Below, piece after piece: positions 14,665 through 22,746 of a stretch of DNA of 64,000 nucleotides (positions within the stretch are counted from its first letter, which is position 1; each line of letters opens with the position of its first letter). A program made the position numbers and the translations under genes. This DNA is from an uncultured Lachnospiraceae bacterium (GTDB lineage Bacteria; Bacillota; Clostridia; Lachnospirales; Lachnospiraceae), in assembly GCA_910583895.1 (NCBI GenBank), contig CAJTYJ010000002.1:73830-137829 (forward strand). The letters are read 5' to 3'. Under the pieces are notes generated by a model that saw only the letters and a list, made by a program, of their open reading frames with translations, was not told the origin of the DNA and did no database searches.

Positions 14665-15474
14665 ATGAAGGTGGCACTTGGACAATTGCATTTACACTGG
14701 GAAGACAAAGAGGCGAATCTTCGGGTGGTGGAAGCTTACCTGGAACTTCTGGCAGAAAATGGAACAGAATTGTTCCTTCTTCCGGAGATGAGTCTGACTG
14801 GATTTTCCATGCACACAGAGCGGATAAAAGAGAAATCCAAAGAGACCATAAGTCTGATCCGGGCACTTTGTGAAAAGTACCGGATGGCCGCAGGGGTGGG
14901 ATGGGTAAAAGACAGCGGAACGTTTTGTGAAAATCATTACTCTATCGTGACACCACAAGGAGAGATTCTTGACAGCGTGAAACTGCATCCGTTTCGCTTC
15001 GGAGGGGAGGCTGAACACTTTCAGGGAGGCGACTCTCTTGCGGTCTGTGATTATGGGGGCTTTACCATCGGAGTCCAGATCTGCTATGATCTGCGTTTTC
15101 CGGAACCCTTTCAGATTCTGTCGAAAAAGGCGGATTTTATCCTGGTGCCGGCCAACTGGCCCGGAGCCAGAAGCGGGCACTGGAAATGTCTTTTAAAAGC
15201 CCGCGCCATAGAAAATATGGTATATGTGGCGGGGATCAACTGTGCCGGGGAGATCGGGGACCTGTTTTACTCCGGAGATTCCAGGATCTGCGCTCCGGAC
15301 GGAACGAAGCTGAAAAAAGAGACCTTTTGTCTGCCGGGGAGATGCCCGGAAGAGCAGATTCAGGTGTATGAACTGCAAAATGATGTACATAGATACAGAA
15401 CGTGTTTTCCGGTGAAAGAGGACCGAAGGGAAGCACTCTATCAAAGATTACAGGAAGAGACACAGAGATTATGA
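14665..15474 (+). CDS. Nitrilase-superfamily amidase (omega-amidase-like)
   Basis: The 269-residue protein has the carbon-nitrogen hydrolase triad in order: Glu in LPEMSLTGF (about 39), Lys in SVKLHPFRFG (about 110), and Cys in VQICYDLRFPEPF (about 141). The sequence around the cysteine resembles omega-amidase/Nit2-type enzymes, which deaminate alpha-keto acid amides such as oxoglutaramate. This would suit a metabolite-repair role, but the substrate is inferred. ATG 14665 has GGAGGT seven bases upstream; an in-frame GTG at 14656 lies inside the RBS. Its stop overlaps the relQ start (ATGA). Confidence 0.85.
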   Translation: MKVALGQLHLHWEDKEANLRVVEAYLELLAENGTELFLLPEMSLTGFSMHTERIKEKSKETISLIRALCEKYRMAAGVGWVKDSGTFCENHYSIVTPQGEILDSVKLHPFRFGGEAEHFQGGDSLAVCDYGGFTIGVQICYDLRFPEPFQILSKKADFILVPANWPGARSGHWKCLLKARAIENMVYVAGINCAGEIGDLFYSGDSRICAPDGTKLKKETFCLPGRCPEEQIQVYELQNDVHRYRTCFPVKEDRREALYQRLQEETQRL

Positions 15475-16172
15475 AAGAAAAAAATGAACTGATCGGCCTG
15501 GGAGCAATGGAAGGCATGGGATTTTTGCGGACGACTGCGGAGGGCCAGCTGGCAGATATTCCGATTAGGATTCCGACTTTTATGACACTTTTGATGCAGT
15601 ACCGCTGTGCCATCCGGGAGATTGAAACCAAACTGAAAGTGCTGAATGAGGAATTCTCTTTGGAGCATGAACGAAATCCCATCGAGTCCATTGAGAGCCG
15701 TGTGAAGGAACCAATCAGCATCATTGAAAAGATGAACCGTAAAGGATATGAACTGTCAGTGGAGAGCATCGAAAAAAATTTGAATGATGTGGCAGGAGTC
15801 CGTGTTATCTGTTCTTTTGTGGAGGATATCTATTACCTGGCTTCCATGCTTTCCGCTCAGGATGATCTGGAAGTGGTGACGGTCAAAGACTACATCAAGC
15901 ATCCCAAAAAGAACGGGTATCGAAGCCTTCATCTGATTATTCAGATACCGATCTTCCTTTCCAGTGAGAAGAAATACATGCGGGTGGAAGTGCAGTTTCG
16001 CACCATTGCCATGGATTTCTGGGCCAGCCTGGATCATAAACTGAAGTACAAAAAGAACGTAAAAAATCCGGAGCTGATCGTAAACGAACTTCGCAAATGT
16101 GCGGATATCATCAGCAGAGTGGACCTGCGCATGCAGGAAATTCGAAATATGATCGAAGAAGGAGAGCTGTGA
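15471..16172 (+). CDS. relQ: Small alarmone (p)ppGpp synthetase
   Basis: The 233-residue protein is a one-domain RelA/SpoT-type synthetase without hydrolase or regulatory domains. Synthetase landmarks are KMNRKGYE, NDVAGVRVICSFVEDIYYL, the HPKKNGYRSLH substrate loop and EVQFRTIAMDFWASLDHK. Such enzymes transfer pyrophosphate from ATP to GTP/GDP/GMP, outside ribosome control. The length and C-terminal helical tail (LRKCADIISRVDLRMQEIRNMIEE) fit RelQ. Its ATG overlaps the stop of the amidase gene, so the two are translationally coupled. A repeat element follows immediately after the stop. Confidence 0.9.
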   Translation: MKEKNELIGLGAMEGMGFLRTTAEGQLADIPIRIPTFMTLLMQYRCAIREIETKLKVLNEEFSLEHERNPIESIESRVKEPISIIEKMNRKGYELSVESIEKNLNDVAGVRVICSFVEDIYYLASMLSAQDDLEVVTVKDYIKHPKKNGYRSLHLIIQIPIFLSSEKKYMRVEVQFRTIAMDFWASLDHKLKYKKNVKNPELIVNELRKCADIISRVDLRMQEIRNMIEEGEL

Positions 16173-16174
16173 CA

Positions 16175-16318
16175 TTACGGTTCACACCATGGCGAATCAC
16201 TTCGCTGATTCGTCATGGACCAGTACCGTTATGGTGTCAAAGCATATGCCCCATCGCCGCAGGCGATTTCCAATGGGCATATGCGATTACGTTCACAGGG
16301 TACCTGTGAACAGTAACG
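16175..16318. repeat. Three-hairpin dispersed repeat, copy 1
   Basis: About 143 bp that recurs nearly unchanged at 48229-48371. It can form three successive hairpins: CCATG..CATGG with an inner GAATCA/TGATTC; GCATATGCCC/GGGCATATGC with an inner ATCGCC/GGCGAT; and GTTCACAGG/CCTGTGAAC. It begins two bases after the relQ stop. It resembles a BOX/MITE-like non-autonomous element. Confidence 0.75.
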
Positions 16319-16355
16319 CTGTGACAGGCGATAAAAAAATATTTCGTGGAAATTT

Positions 16356-16384
16356 TTGACAAGTAACATTTGTTACGGTATAAT
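16356..16384 (+). promoter_or_regulatory. Rubredoxin operon promoter with palindromic operator
   Basis: Consensus TTGACA (16356-16361) and TATAAT (16379-16384), 17 bp apart. The spacer holds a perfect palindrome GTAAC-ATTT-GTTAC (16363-16376). From memory, this GTAAC-N4-GTTAC form is the type of site assigned to Crp/Fnr-family HcpR regulators in clostridia. A Crp/Fnr gene is in the same operon, so autoregulation is likely. Confidence 0.75.
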
Positions 16385-16439
16385 CAGGACAGAAAGGGTA
16401 TGTTATATACAGAAACCAACATACAACAGGAGGTGCAAC

Positions 16440-16598
16440 ATGAAAAAATATGTGTGTGGGCCATGCGGCTATGAGTATGATCCGGAAGTCGGCGATCCGG
16501 ATAACGGGATTGCTCCGGGAACTGCTTTTGAAGATCTTCCGGAAGATTGGGTATGCCCGATCTGCGGAGTAGGCAAGGAAGATTTCGAAGAAGCGTAA
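16440..16598 (+). CDS. Rubredoxin
   Basis: The 52-residue protein is a classic rubredoxin with two iron-binding knuckles, CGPCGYEYDPEVGDPDNG and CPICGVGKEDFEE, where four cysteines hold one iron. It carries single electrons to oxidoreductases. In anaerobes it commonly reduces flavodiiron proteins, and such a protein is encoded 743 bp downstream in the same direction. ATG 16440 has AGGAGG seven bases upstream; an in-frame upstream ATG would lie inside the promoter. A hairpin with a short T run follows the stop, so rubredoxin may be made in excess over the downstream genes. Confidence 0.96.
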   Translation: MKKYVCGPCGYEYDPEVGDPDNGIAPGTAFEDLPEDWVCPICGVGKEDFEEA

Positions 16599-16604
16599 GA
16601 AAGA

Positions 16605-16633
16605 TGGGGAATGTCGAAAGGCATTCCCATTTT
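16605..16633 (+). terminator. Hairpin terminator/attenuator after rubredoxin
   Basis: TGGGGAATG pairs with CATTCCCA around a TCGAAAGG loop, followed by TTTT. The U run is short, so partial read-through to the Crp gene is likely. Confidence 0.6.
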
Positions 16634-16664
16634 CCGGTCTGTGGGACCAAAAGCGGGAATACAT

Positions 16665-17342
16665 ATGAATGATTATCTGCAAAGTCCGCTGTTTGGGCGG
16701 ATATCAAGAGAAGAGGCATCACGGATGCTTTCCTGTTCCCGGGCACAGTTTCGGGAGTATCCGGCCGGGAGTCTGATCTTCGGGGAACATGACAAACCCA
16801 AGTACCTGTACCTTCTGCTGGACGGAAAAATGCAGATCTCGAAGCATCTTCCCTCGGGAAAACGCAATCTTTTATTTCAGGTAAAAGAGCTGGAGGTGTT
16901 CGGTGAGATCTTTGTTTCCGCGGCGCAGGAGTATTACTGGTATGAAGCTTCGGCGGTCAGGCCTTCCCGGGTATTGAGTCTTCCCTACCATTTTATTTAT
17001 GGGGTGTGTCAGAACGCCTGTGATCATCACAAGATGGTGATCCGCAATCTTCTGGATATCCAGGCAAAAAACAACCTTCAGATGACGAAAAAACTTCATA
17101 TTATTACCAACACCACCTTAAAACAGAAGCTTGCTCTTTGGCTTATGGAGATAAGCGGCGGACAGAAAAAAGCGGTGATGGATATGAACCGGGAAGAGCT
17201 GGCCGACTACTTAGGCGTGACAAGGCCCTCTTTGTCCCGGACGATGATGGAACTGCAGAAACAGGGGATTATCCGGATCGAGGGAAAAACGGTCTGGATT
17301 GACCATATGGAAGAACTTGAAAAGATTATGGAGGATGAATGA
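16665..17342 (+). CDS. Crp/Fnr-family transcriptional regulator
   Basis: The 225-residue protein has an N-terminal cyclic-nucleotide-like beta barrel (about 15-125, with the SLIFGEHDKPKYLYLLLDGKMQIS strand pattern) and a C-terminal winged helix whose recognition region is MNREELADYLGVTRPSLSRTMMELQ. The cluster of iron-ligand cysteines of Fnr is not seen; scattered Cys30, Cys114 and Cys118 are present. The context (rubredoxin upstream, flavodiiron protein downstream) suggests control of nitrosative or oxidative stress, as for HcpR-type regulators. ATG 16665 is chosen because an in-frame ATG at 16611 lies inside the hairpin. It overlaps the next gene by one base. Confidence 0.85.
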   Translation: MNDYLQSPLFGRISREEASRMLSCSRAQFREYPAGSLIFGEHDKPKYLYLLLDGKMQISKHLPSGKRNLLFQVKELEVFGEIFVSAAQEYYWYEASAVRPSRVLSLPYHFIYGVCQNACDHHKMVIRNLLDIQAKNNLQMTKKLHIITNTTLKQKLALWLMEISGGQKKAVMDMNREELADYLGVTRPSLSRTMMELQKQGIIRIEGKTVWIDHMEELEKIMEDE

Positions 17343-18502
17343 TGAAAGACGTAACCGTTACCGAATCAATCTTATATGTGGGCTGTGACGACAAAGATAT
17401 CGACTTGTTTGAAAGCCAGTATCATGTACCAAACGGTGTATCCTATAATTCCTATGTGATTATGGATGAAAAGGTTGCTGTTATGGATACGACAGATCCC
17501 AGAGTGACAAAAGAGTGGCTGTCCAATGTGGAGAAGGTGCTGAAAGACCGGACTCCGGATTATCTGGTCATCAATCATATGGAACCGGATCATGCGGGCA
17601 ATATTCAGAAAATCGCGGAAAAGTATCCCAACATGAAGCTGGTCAGCAATGCGAAAGTATTCACCATGCTTCCCCAGTTCTTTGACTTTGACCTGGCGGA
17701 CCGCACTATTGTGGTGAAGGAAGGGGATACGCTTTCTCTGGGAACGCACACCCTGCAGTTTTTCCTGGCGCCCATGGTTCACTGGCCGGAGGCAATGGTT
17801 ACTTATGAACAGTCTGAAAAAGTACTGTTTTCCGCAGACGGTTTTGGAAAATTCGGTGCGCTGGATACAGAGGAAGAGTGGGCGGATGAGGCAAGGCGCT
17901 ACTTTATCAACATCGTGGGCAAATACGGCACCCAGGTGCAGGCACTGCTGAAGAAGGCAGCGACTCTGGATATCGCCGTCATCTGTCCTTTACACGGACC
18001 GATTCTGAAAGAAAACCTTGGATATTATATCGGAAAATATCTGACCTGGTCTTCCTATGAGCCGGAGGAGGAAGGCATTGTGGTGGCATGTGCCTCCATT
18101 CATGGCAATACCAAAAGAGCCATGCAGAAATTCGTGGAGATCCTGAAAGAAAAAGGGGCAAAAAATGTGGTGTTCTTTGATCTGGCAAGAGATGATATGG
18201 CGGAAGCCATCTCCTGTGCATATCGCTATGATCGGCTGGTGCTGGCAAGTGCCACCTATGATGCAAGCCTGTTCCCGTGCATGGAGGACTTTTTGTATCA
18301 TTTAAAGATCAAGAATTTCCAGAACCGCAAAGCAGCCATCGTAGAGAACGGATCCTGGGCGCCCATGGCCGGAAAGCACATCAAGGCTTATCTGGAAGGA
18401 ATGAAAGATATCCAGCTTGTGGAGCCGGTGGTGACGATCAAGTCCACCATGAGCGGGAAAAATCTGGAAGAGCTCAAGGCGCTGGCAGACGCTCTGCTCT
18501 AA
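17342..18502 (+). CDS. Flavodiiron protein (FprA-type O2/NO reductase)
   Basis: The 386-residue cytosolic enzyme has an N-terminal metallo-beta-lactamase-like diiron domain and a C-terminal flavodoxin domain. Diiron ligands are visible in HMEPDHAGN, in MVHWPEAM, in the Asp of SADGFGKFG, and in CPLHGP. The flavodoxin part has the FMN phosphate loop ASIHGNTKRA. These enzymes reduce oxygen to water and/or NO to N2O with electrons from rubredoxin, protecting anaerobes. The start at 17342 has GGAGG seven bases upstream; ATG 17339 also exists. It follows the Crp/Fnr regulator with overlapping start and stop. Confidence 0.93.
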   Translation: MKDVTVTESILYVGCDDKDIDLFESQYHVPNGVSYNSYVIMDEKVAVMDTTDPRVTKEWLSNVEKVLKDRTPDYLVINHMEPDHAGNIQKIAEKYPNMKLVSNAKVFTMLPQFFDFDLADRTIVVKEGDTLSLGTHTLQFFLAPMVHWPEAMVTYEQSEKVLFSADGFGKFGALDTEEEWADEARRYFINIVGKYGTQVQALLKKAATLDIAVICPLHGPILKENLGYYIGKYLTWSSYEPEEEGIVVACASIHGNTKRAMQKFVEILKEKGAKNVVFFDLARDDMAEAISCAYRYDRLVLASATYDASLFPCMEDFLYHLKIKNFQNRKAAIVENGSWAPMAGKHIKAYLEGMKDIQLVEPVVTIKSTMSGKNLEELKALADALL

Positions 18503-18534
18503 TCCCGATGCCTGCTGCATAACAAAGTGCAAAG

Positions 18535-18577
18535 AAAGACGAGTAAGAAGCGATTGCTTTTTGCCCGTCTTTTTTTC
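18535..18577 (+). terminator. Terminator of the rubredoxin-flavodiiron operon
   Basis: AAAGACG pairs with CGTCTTT outside an inner GTAAgAAGC/GCTTTTTGC stem, followed by a run of seven T. Confidence 0.8.
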
Positions 18578-18669
18578 GCTGCGCAGCAGTAGTGCTGTTT
18601 TGTAAATATAAGTATTATCCGATAAATTGATTGGCAATCGACACTTTGCATGTGCGCACGACAAACGCA

Positions 18670-18698
18670 TTGACAGTTATTTGGGAATTACCTATAAT
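18670..18698 (+). promoter_or_regulatory. Consensus promoter of the DUF362-hflX genes
   Basis: TTGACA (18670-18675), 17 bp, TATAAT (18693-18698); start codon 30 bp downstream. Confidence 0.85.
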
Positions 18699-18727
18699 AA
18701 GACACAGTAAAGAAAGGCAGGTATTCT

Positions 18728-19843
18728 ATGGAAGATTCTAAGAAGGAAATCCTGGTTCTGTATGGGGAAGATTATAAAGAGATGACGCTTCGCATCTTAG
18801 AAGAGGCGGACCTGGCGGGGCAGATTGGTGACCGGAGAAAACGGATCGGAATCAAGCCGAATCTGGTCTCTGCAGTGCCTGCTTCTGAGGGGGCGACGAC
18901 CCACCCGGAAGTGGTGGAGGGCCTTCTGGTCTATCTGAAAGAGCATGGATTTGAAAATCTGGTGCTTATGGAGGGCTCCTGGGTAGGAGAAAAGACCGCA
19001 TATGCTTTTGAGGTCTGCGGATACCGGGAACTGACAGAGCGTTTCGGGGTCCCCTTTGTGGACGCACAGAAAGAGCGCCCGGTGACGGTGGACTGCAAAG
19101 GGATGGAACTTCATATCTGCGCCTGTGCACTTGATGTGGATTTTATGATCAATGTGCCGGTGATGAAAGGACACTGCCAGACCCATATTACCTGTGCCTT
19201 GAAAAATATGAAAGGCCTGCTGCCCAATCCGGAAAAACGGCGGTTTCACACCAAAGGCCTCCATGGACCTATCGGACACCTGGCAGCCGGGATCCGGCAG
19301 GATTTTATCCTGGTGGACAGCATCTGCGGGGATTTAAGCTTTGAGGACGGCGGAAATCCGACTGTGATGAACCGGATTTTTACGGCCAAAGATCCGGTGC
19401 TCTGCGACGCCTATGTGTGCCGCCTGCTTGGATATAAGACCGAGGAAGTGCCCTATATCGGGATCGCGGAATCCTTAGGGGCGGGAAGTGCAGATTTGTC
19501 CTGTGCAGTGATTCGAAAACTGAATCAGCCGGATGCCAGGGCTGTGCTTCCGGACCGAAGAAAGGTCTTAAGACTTTCCGAGGCAGTGGATGAAGTGGAT
19601 TCCTGCAGTGCCTGCTACGGATATCTGATCCCGGCGCTGGATCTGCTGGACAAAGAAGGGCTCCTGCAGGATTTTCCGGAGAAAATCTGTATCGGGCAGG
19701 GGTATAAGGGAAAGACGGGAATCCTTGGCATCGGAAACTGCACCAGAGAATTTGCCCACAGCCTGAAAGGATGTCCCCCTACTGAGACTGAGATGTATGA
19801 ATTTTTGAAAACATATCGAAGACAGAGAGAGACCATCTCCTGA
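18728..19843 (+). CDS. DUF362-domain protein
   Basis: The 371-residue protein matches the DUF362 family: KPNLVSAVPASEGATTHPEVVEGLL near residue 40, the core VDFMINVPVMKGHCQTHITCALKNMKG (about 138-164), and HGPIGHLAAGI. Many DUF362 proteins carry a ferredoxin domain; this one does not, though CSACYG is present near residue 297. The biochemical function is unestablished, but the family is frequent in anaerobes and is thought to act in redox or cofactor metabolism. It has a consensus promoter, and hflX follows after 16 bp. Confidence 0.85.
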   Translation: MEDSKKEILVLYGEDYKEMTLRILEEADLAGQIGDRRKRIGIKPNLVSAVPASEGATTHPEVVEGLLVYLKEHGFENLVLMEGSWVGEKTAYAFEVCGYRELTERFGVPFVDAQKERPVTVDCKGMELHICACALDVDFMINVPVMKGHCQTHITCALKNMKGLLPNPEKRRFHTKGLHGPIGHLAAGIRQDFILVDSICGDLSFEDGGNPTVMNRIFTAKDPVLCDAYVCRLLGYKTEEVPYIGIAESLGAGSADLSCAVIRKLNQPDARAVLPDRRKVLRLSEAVDEVDSCSACYGYLIPALDLLDKEGLLQDFPEKICIGQGYKGKTGILGIGNCTREFAHSLKGCPPTETEMYEFLKTYRRQRETIS

Positions 19844-19859
19844 AAGGAGCAAGTTACGT

Positions 19860-20987
19860 TTGAAAGAACAAAACTACACAGAGCCAGATAAAAAAGAACA
19901 GGCACTTCTGGTGGGAGTTGACCTGCACGACGGAGAAGATTTTGAGCGCTCCATGGAGGAGCTTTCCCAGCTGGCACAGGCCTGTGGCATGGAGGTGGCC
20001 GGACAGATTACCCAAAACCTGCCAAAGCTTCATCAGGCATTGTATATGGGTAAAGGAAAGCTTCTGGAGATTCGGGAAAGTCTGGAAGAGGGGGAGATTG
20101 ATCTTTTGATCTTTGACCGCTCCCTGACACCGACGCAGCTTCGGAACTTGCAGAGTCTTTTGGACTGTCCGATTCTGGACCGGACCACGCTGATTTTGGA
20201 GATCTTTGCCGCCCGTGCAAAGACAAGAGAGGCAAAGCTGCAGGTGGAATATGCAAGACTTCAGTATGTGCTCCCGCGTCTGACCGGTATGCACAAAGCT
20301 CTGAGCCGTCAGGGCGGGGGCAGTGGTCTGGCCAACAAGGGGGCTGGGGAAAAGAAGCTAGAGCTGGACCGCCGGCGTATTGAAAAGCGGATGTCGGAGC
20401 TTCGAAGGGAACTGAAAAAGATCAGCCAGGAGCGAAAGACCCAGAAAAAGAGACGGATGGAGGGGAGGACCCGGCGGGTTGCCCTGGTAGGTTATACCAA
20501 TGCCGGAAAGTCCACATTGATGAACCGGATGCTGGACCGGTATACAAGGGATCCTTCCAAAAAGGTGCTGGAAAAGGATATGCTTTTTGCGACCCTGGAC
20601 ACAACGGTGCGAAGGATCTGTACAGGAGCCGGCGGAGAGTTTCTGCTCTCAGATACGGTGGGCTTTATCCACCAGCTCCCGGCAGGGCTGATCAAAGCGT
20701 TTCGGTCTACTTTGGAGGAAGCCAAGGAAGCAGATCTTCTGCTGCATGTGCTGGATTATTCCGACGAATCTTACCGAAAACAGCGGGAAGTGACAGAGGA
20801 GACACTGCGGGATTTAGGCGCCGGGGATATTCCCGTCATCTATATCTACAACAAAGCGGATCTGCGCACGGATTTTGCCTCGCTTCCGGTCATCCGGGAT
20901 AACCGGATCTATCTGTCTGCCAGGACAGGAGCCGGGATACCGGAATTAGTGGAAATGATTCTGAATACAAAGGGAAGCGGGCGGTAA
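19860..20987 (+). CDS. hflX: Ribosome-associated GTPase HflX
   Basis: The 375-residue protein has the HflX N-terminal domain (LPKLHQALYMGKGKLLEIRE, FDRSLTPTQLRNLQ, DRTTLILEIFAARAKTREAKLQVE) and a GTPase domain from about residue 205. GTPase motifs are G1 GYTNAGKST, G3 DTVGFIHQLP and G4 NKAD. The glycine-rich linker GGGSGLANKGAGEKKLE is typical. HflX splits stalled or heat-damaged 70S ribosomes. TTG is the start codon: it has AAAGGAG ten bases upstream and no in-frame ATG is better placed. It lies in an operon with the DUF362 gene and a GNAT gene. Confidence 0.94.
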   Translation: MKEQNYTEPDKKEQALLVGVDLHDGEDFERSMEELSQLAQACGMEVAGQITQNLPKLHQALYMGKGKLLEIRESLEEGEIDLLIFDRSLTPTQLRNLQSLLDCPILDRTTLILEIFAARAKTREAKLQVEYARLQYVLPRLTGMHKALSRQGGGSGLANKGAGEKKLELDRRRIEKRMSELRRELKKISQERKTQKKRRMEGRTRRVALVGYTNAGKSTLMNRMLDRYTRDPSKKVLEKDMLFATLDTTVRRICTGAGGEFLLSDTVGFIHQLPAGLIKAFRSTLEEAKEADLLLHVLDYSDESYRKQREVTEETLRDLGAGDIPVIYIYNKADLRTDFASLPVIRDNRIYLSARTGAGIPELVEMILNTKGSGR

Positions 20988-21012
20988 ACCATACAGACAG
21001 GAGCGTGTGTAA

Positions 21013-21540
21013 ATGGAGATGAAAGCGGCATCCGGAAGGGAACTTCGATGGATGAAAAAGATATATTTGGAGGCGTTTCCAAAGTCCGAGCGCAAGCCCT
21101 TTGGGATGATGAAGTACAGGGCAAGACAGGGAACGATGGAACTGTTTGTGATCAAAGAGGAAAGACGGCTGGTTGGATTGGCCATTACGGTTCTGTATCA
21201 GGATCTGGTGCTTTTGGATTATTTTGCCATAGACCGGGCTGTTCGGGGACAGGCGTATGGTTCGAGAGCACTGCAGCTTCTAAAAGAGCACTATAAAGGG
21301 AAAAGATTTCTGCTGGAGATTGAGCTTTTGGATGATCGTGCGCCGAACCAGGAGGCACGTATCCAGAGAAAGCACTTTTATCTGAAGAACGGAATGAAGG
21401 AGACCGGCCTTCAGGTCTGTGTGTTTCAGGTTCCCATGGAGGTGCTGACCGACGGAAGTTCGGTGACATATGAGGAATATCACGAATTATACCGGGATTC
21501 CATCGGAGCATTTTTTGCCCGTAAAGTAACACGCCTCTAA
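21013..21540 (+). CDS. GNAT-family N-acetyltransferase
   Basis: The 175-residue protein shows the GNAT fold: a central strand LVLLDYFAIDRAVRGQAYGSRALQLL with the acetyl-CoA pyrophosphate loop RGQAYGS at about 77-83, then an FLLEIELLD strand and a QRKHFYLKNGMKETG segment. It transfers an acyl group from CoA to an amine; the acceptor is unknown. AGGAG lies nine bases upstream of ATG 21013, and the gene follows hflX by 25 bp, so it is probably the last gene of that operon. Confidence 0.85.
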   Translation: MEMKAASGRELRWMKKIYLEAFPKSERKPFGMMKYRARQGTMELFVIKEERRLVGLAITVLYQDLVLLDYFAIDRAVRGQAYGSRALQLLKEHYKGKRFLLEIELLDDRAPNQEARIQRKHFYLKNGMKETGLQVCVFQVPMEVLTDGSSVTYEEYHELYRDSIGAFFARKVTRL

Positions 21541-21567
21541 ATTTTGTGTGTTCTTTGCACGTATTTG

Positions 21568-21576
21568 TGATATAAT
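21568..21576 (+). promoter_or_regulatory. Extended -10 promoter of map
   Basis: TGA TATAAT (21568-21576), an extended -10 element 45 bp before the map start; no clear -35 box. Confidence 0.55.
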
Positions 21577-21621
21577 TTCGGCAGAGACGAAAGACGACAA
21601 AAATGAGGAGTTTATGAGGAT

Positions 21622-22407
21622 ATGAGACGGAGAAGAAAAAAAATCCGGAAGGTGGGCAATGTGCTTGTAAAAAGCCGGGCCCAGCTGGACGGGATCCGGG
21701 AGAGCGGAAAGATCAATACGGCGGTTCTTGACTATGTGGAACAGCATATCCACGCGGGGATTTCCACTGCCCAGATAGATCAGTGGGTCTACGAACGGAC
21801 GACCGGGTGCGGAGCGGTCCCGGCTCCCTTAAATTATGAAGGATTCCCCAAAAGTGTCTGTACTTCCCTGAACAGTGTGGTCTGTCATGGGATTCCTGAT
21901 GAAAAAACGATCCTGAAAGAGGGGGATATCATCAATGTGGATGTGTCTACGAATTATAAAGGATACTATTCGGATGCATCCCGCACCTTTTGCATCGGGG
22001 CAGTCAGCAGGGACAAAAAACGTCTGGTACAGGTGGCGAAGGAGGCTGTCAGTGTGGGGCTGATGCAGGTAAAACCATGGAGACCCATCGGGGATATGGG
22101 GCATGCAGTCCATATGTTTGTGGAAAGCCAGGGCTATACGGTGGTGGAGGAGATCGGAGGCCACGGAGTCGGACTGGAGTTTCACGAGGATCCCTGGGTC
22201 AGCTATGTGGCCCCAAAAGGCAGCGGCGAGCTGATGCTGCCGGGGATGGTTTTTACCATCGAGCCCATGATCAACATGGGTTCGCCGGAGTTCTATGTGG
22301 ATGAGTCAAACGGCTGGACCGTCTATACAGAAGACGGAATGCCCTCCGCCCAGTGGGAAGTCACCGTGGCAGTCACAGAAGACGGATATGAAATTATGTC
22401 CTGGTAG
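21622..22407 (+). CDS. map: Type I methionine aminopeptidase
   Basis: The 261-residue enzyme removes N-terminal methionine from new proteins. The metal ligands typical of MetAP-I are visible: Asp in NVDVSTNYKGYYSDASRTF (two Asp), His in EEIGGHGVGLEFHEDP, Glu in FTIEPMI and Glu in QWEVTVAVT. A basic N-terminal extension RRRRKKIRK precedes the catalytic domain, which begins near residue 17. The start is at 21622, with GAGGAG eleven bases upstream; an overlapping three-codon ATG frame (21614) lies between. Hairpin repeat locus C starts right after the stop. Confidence 0.94.
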   Translation: MRRRRKKIRKVGNVLVKSRAQLDGIRESGKINTAVLDYVEQHIHAGISTAQIDQWVYERTTGCGAVPAPLNYEGFPKSVCTSLNSVVCHGIPDEKTILKEGDIINVDVSTNYKGYYSDASRTFCIGAVSRDKKRLVQVAKEAVSVGLMQVKPWRPIGDMGHAVHMFVESQGYTVVEEIGGHGVGLEFHEDPWVSYVAPKGSGELMLPGMVFTIEPMINMGSPEFYVDESNGWTVYTEDGMPSAQWEVTVAVTEDGYEIMSW

Positions 22408-22415
22408 GACAGAAA

Positions 22416-22732
22416 CGGAACTTTAAAACAGCGAAGGTCCAACCGAAGCCCAGATGCAGGAGAGGACGCGAAGCGTCCAAGAATGCATCTGCTTCCAGGG
22501 CGGAGGAGGGACAGGAGCGGAACTTTAAAACAGCGGAGGTCCAACCGAAGCCCAGATGCAAGAGAGGACGCGAAGCGTCCGGGAATGCATCTCCTTTTCA
22601 GGGCGGAGGAGGGACAGGAGCGGAACTAAAAAACAGCGAAGGTCCAACCGAAGCCCAGATGCAAGAGAGGACGCGAAGCGTCCGGGAATGCATCTCCTCC
22701 CAGGGCGGAGGAGGGACGGAGCGGAACTTTAA
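22416..22732 (+). repeat. Tandem hairpin repeat, locus C (three ~102-bp units)
   Basis: Three units begin near 22429, 22531 and 22634; a leading copy of the tail CGGAACTTTAAAA sits at 22416. Each unit folds: GCCC with GGGC, AGATGCA with TGCATCT, and GGACGC-gaa-GCGTCC at the tip. A purine-rich stretch and GGAGCGGAAC(TTTAA) follow. The final tail GCGGAACTTTAAT is at 22721-22733, and the RBS and ATG of the fliB-like gene come directly after it. Units 2 and 3 are more alike than either is to unit 1. Confidence 0.82.
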
Positions 22733-22746
22733 TACGAGGTTAGAAT

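Noticed and set aside
16356..16439. Longer rubredoxin start
   Set aside because: The extra 28 codons run through the -35/-10 promoter, and ATG 16440 has a perfect RBS.
22416..22732. CRISPR-like regular repeats
   Set aside because: Units of ~102 bp are repeated whole with no unique spacers and no cas genes; the pattern is tandem hairpin units.
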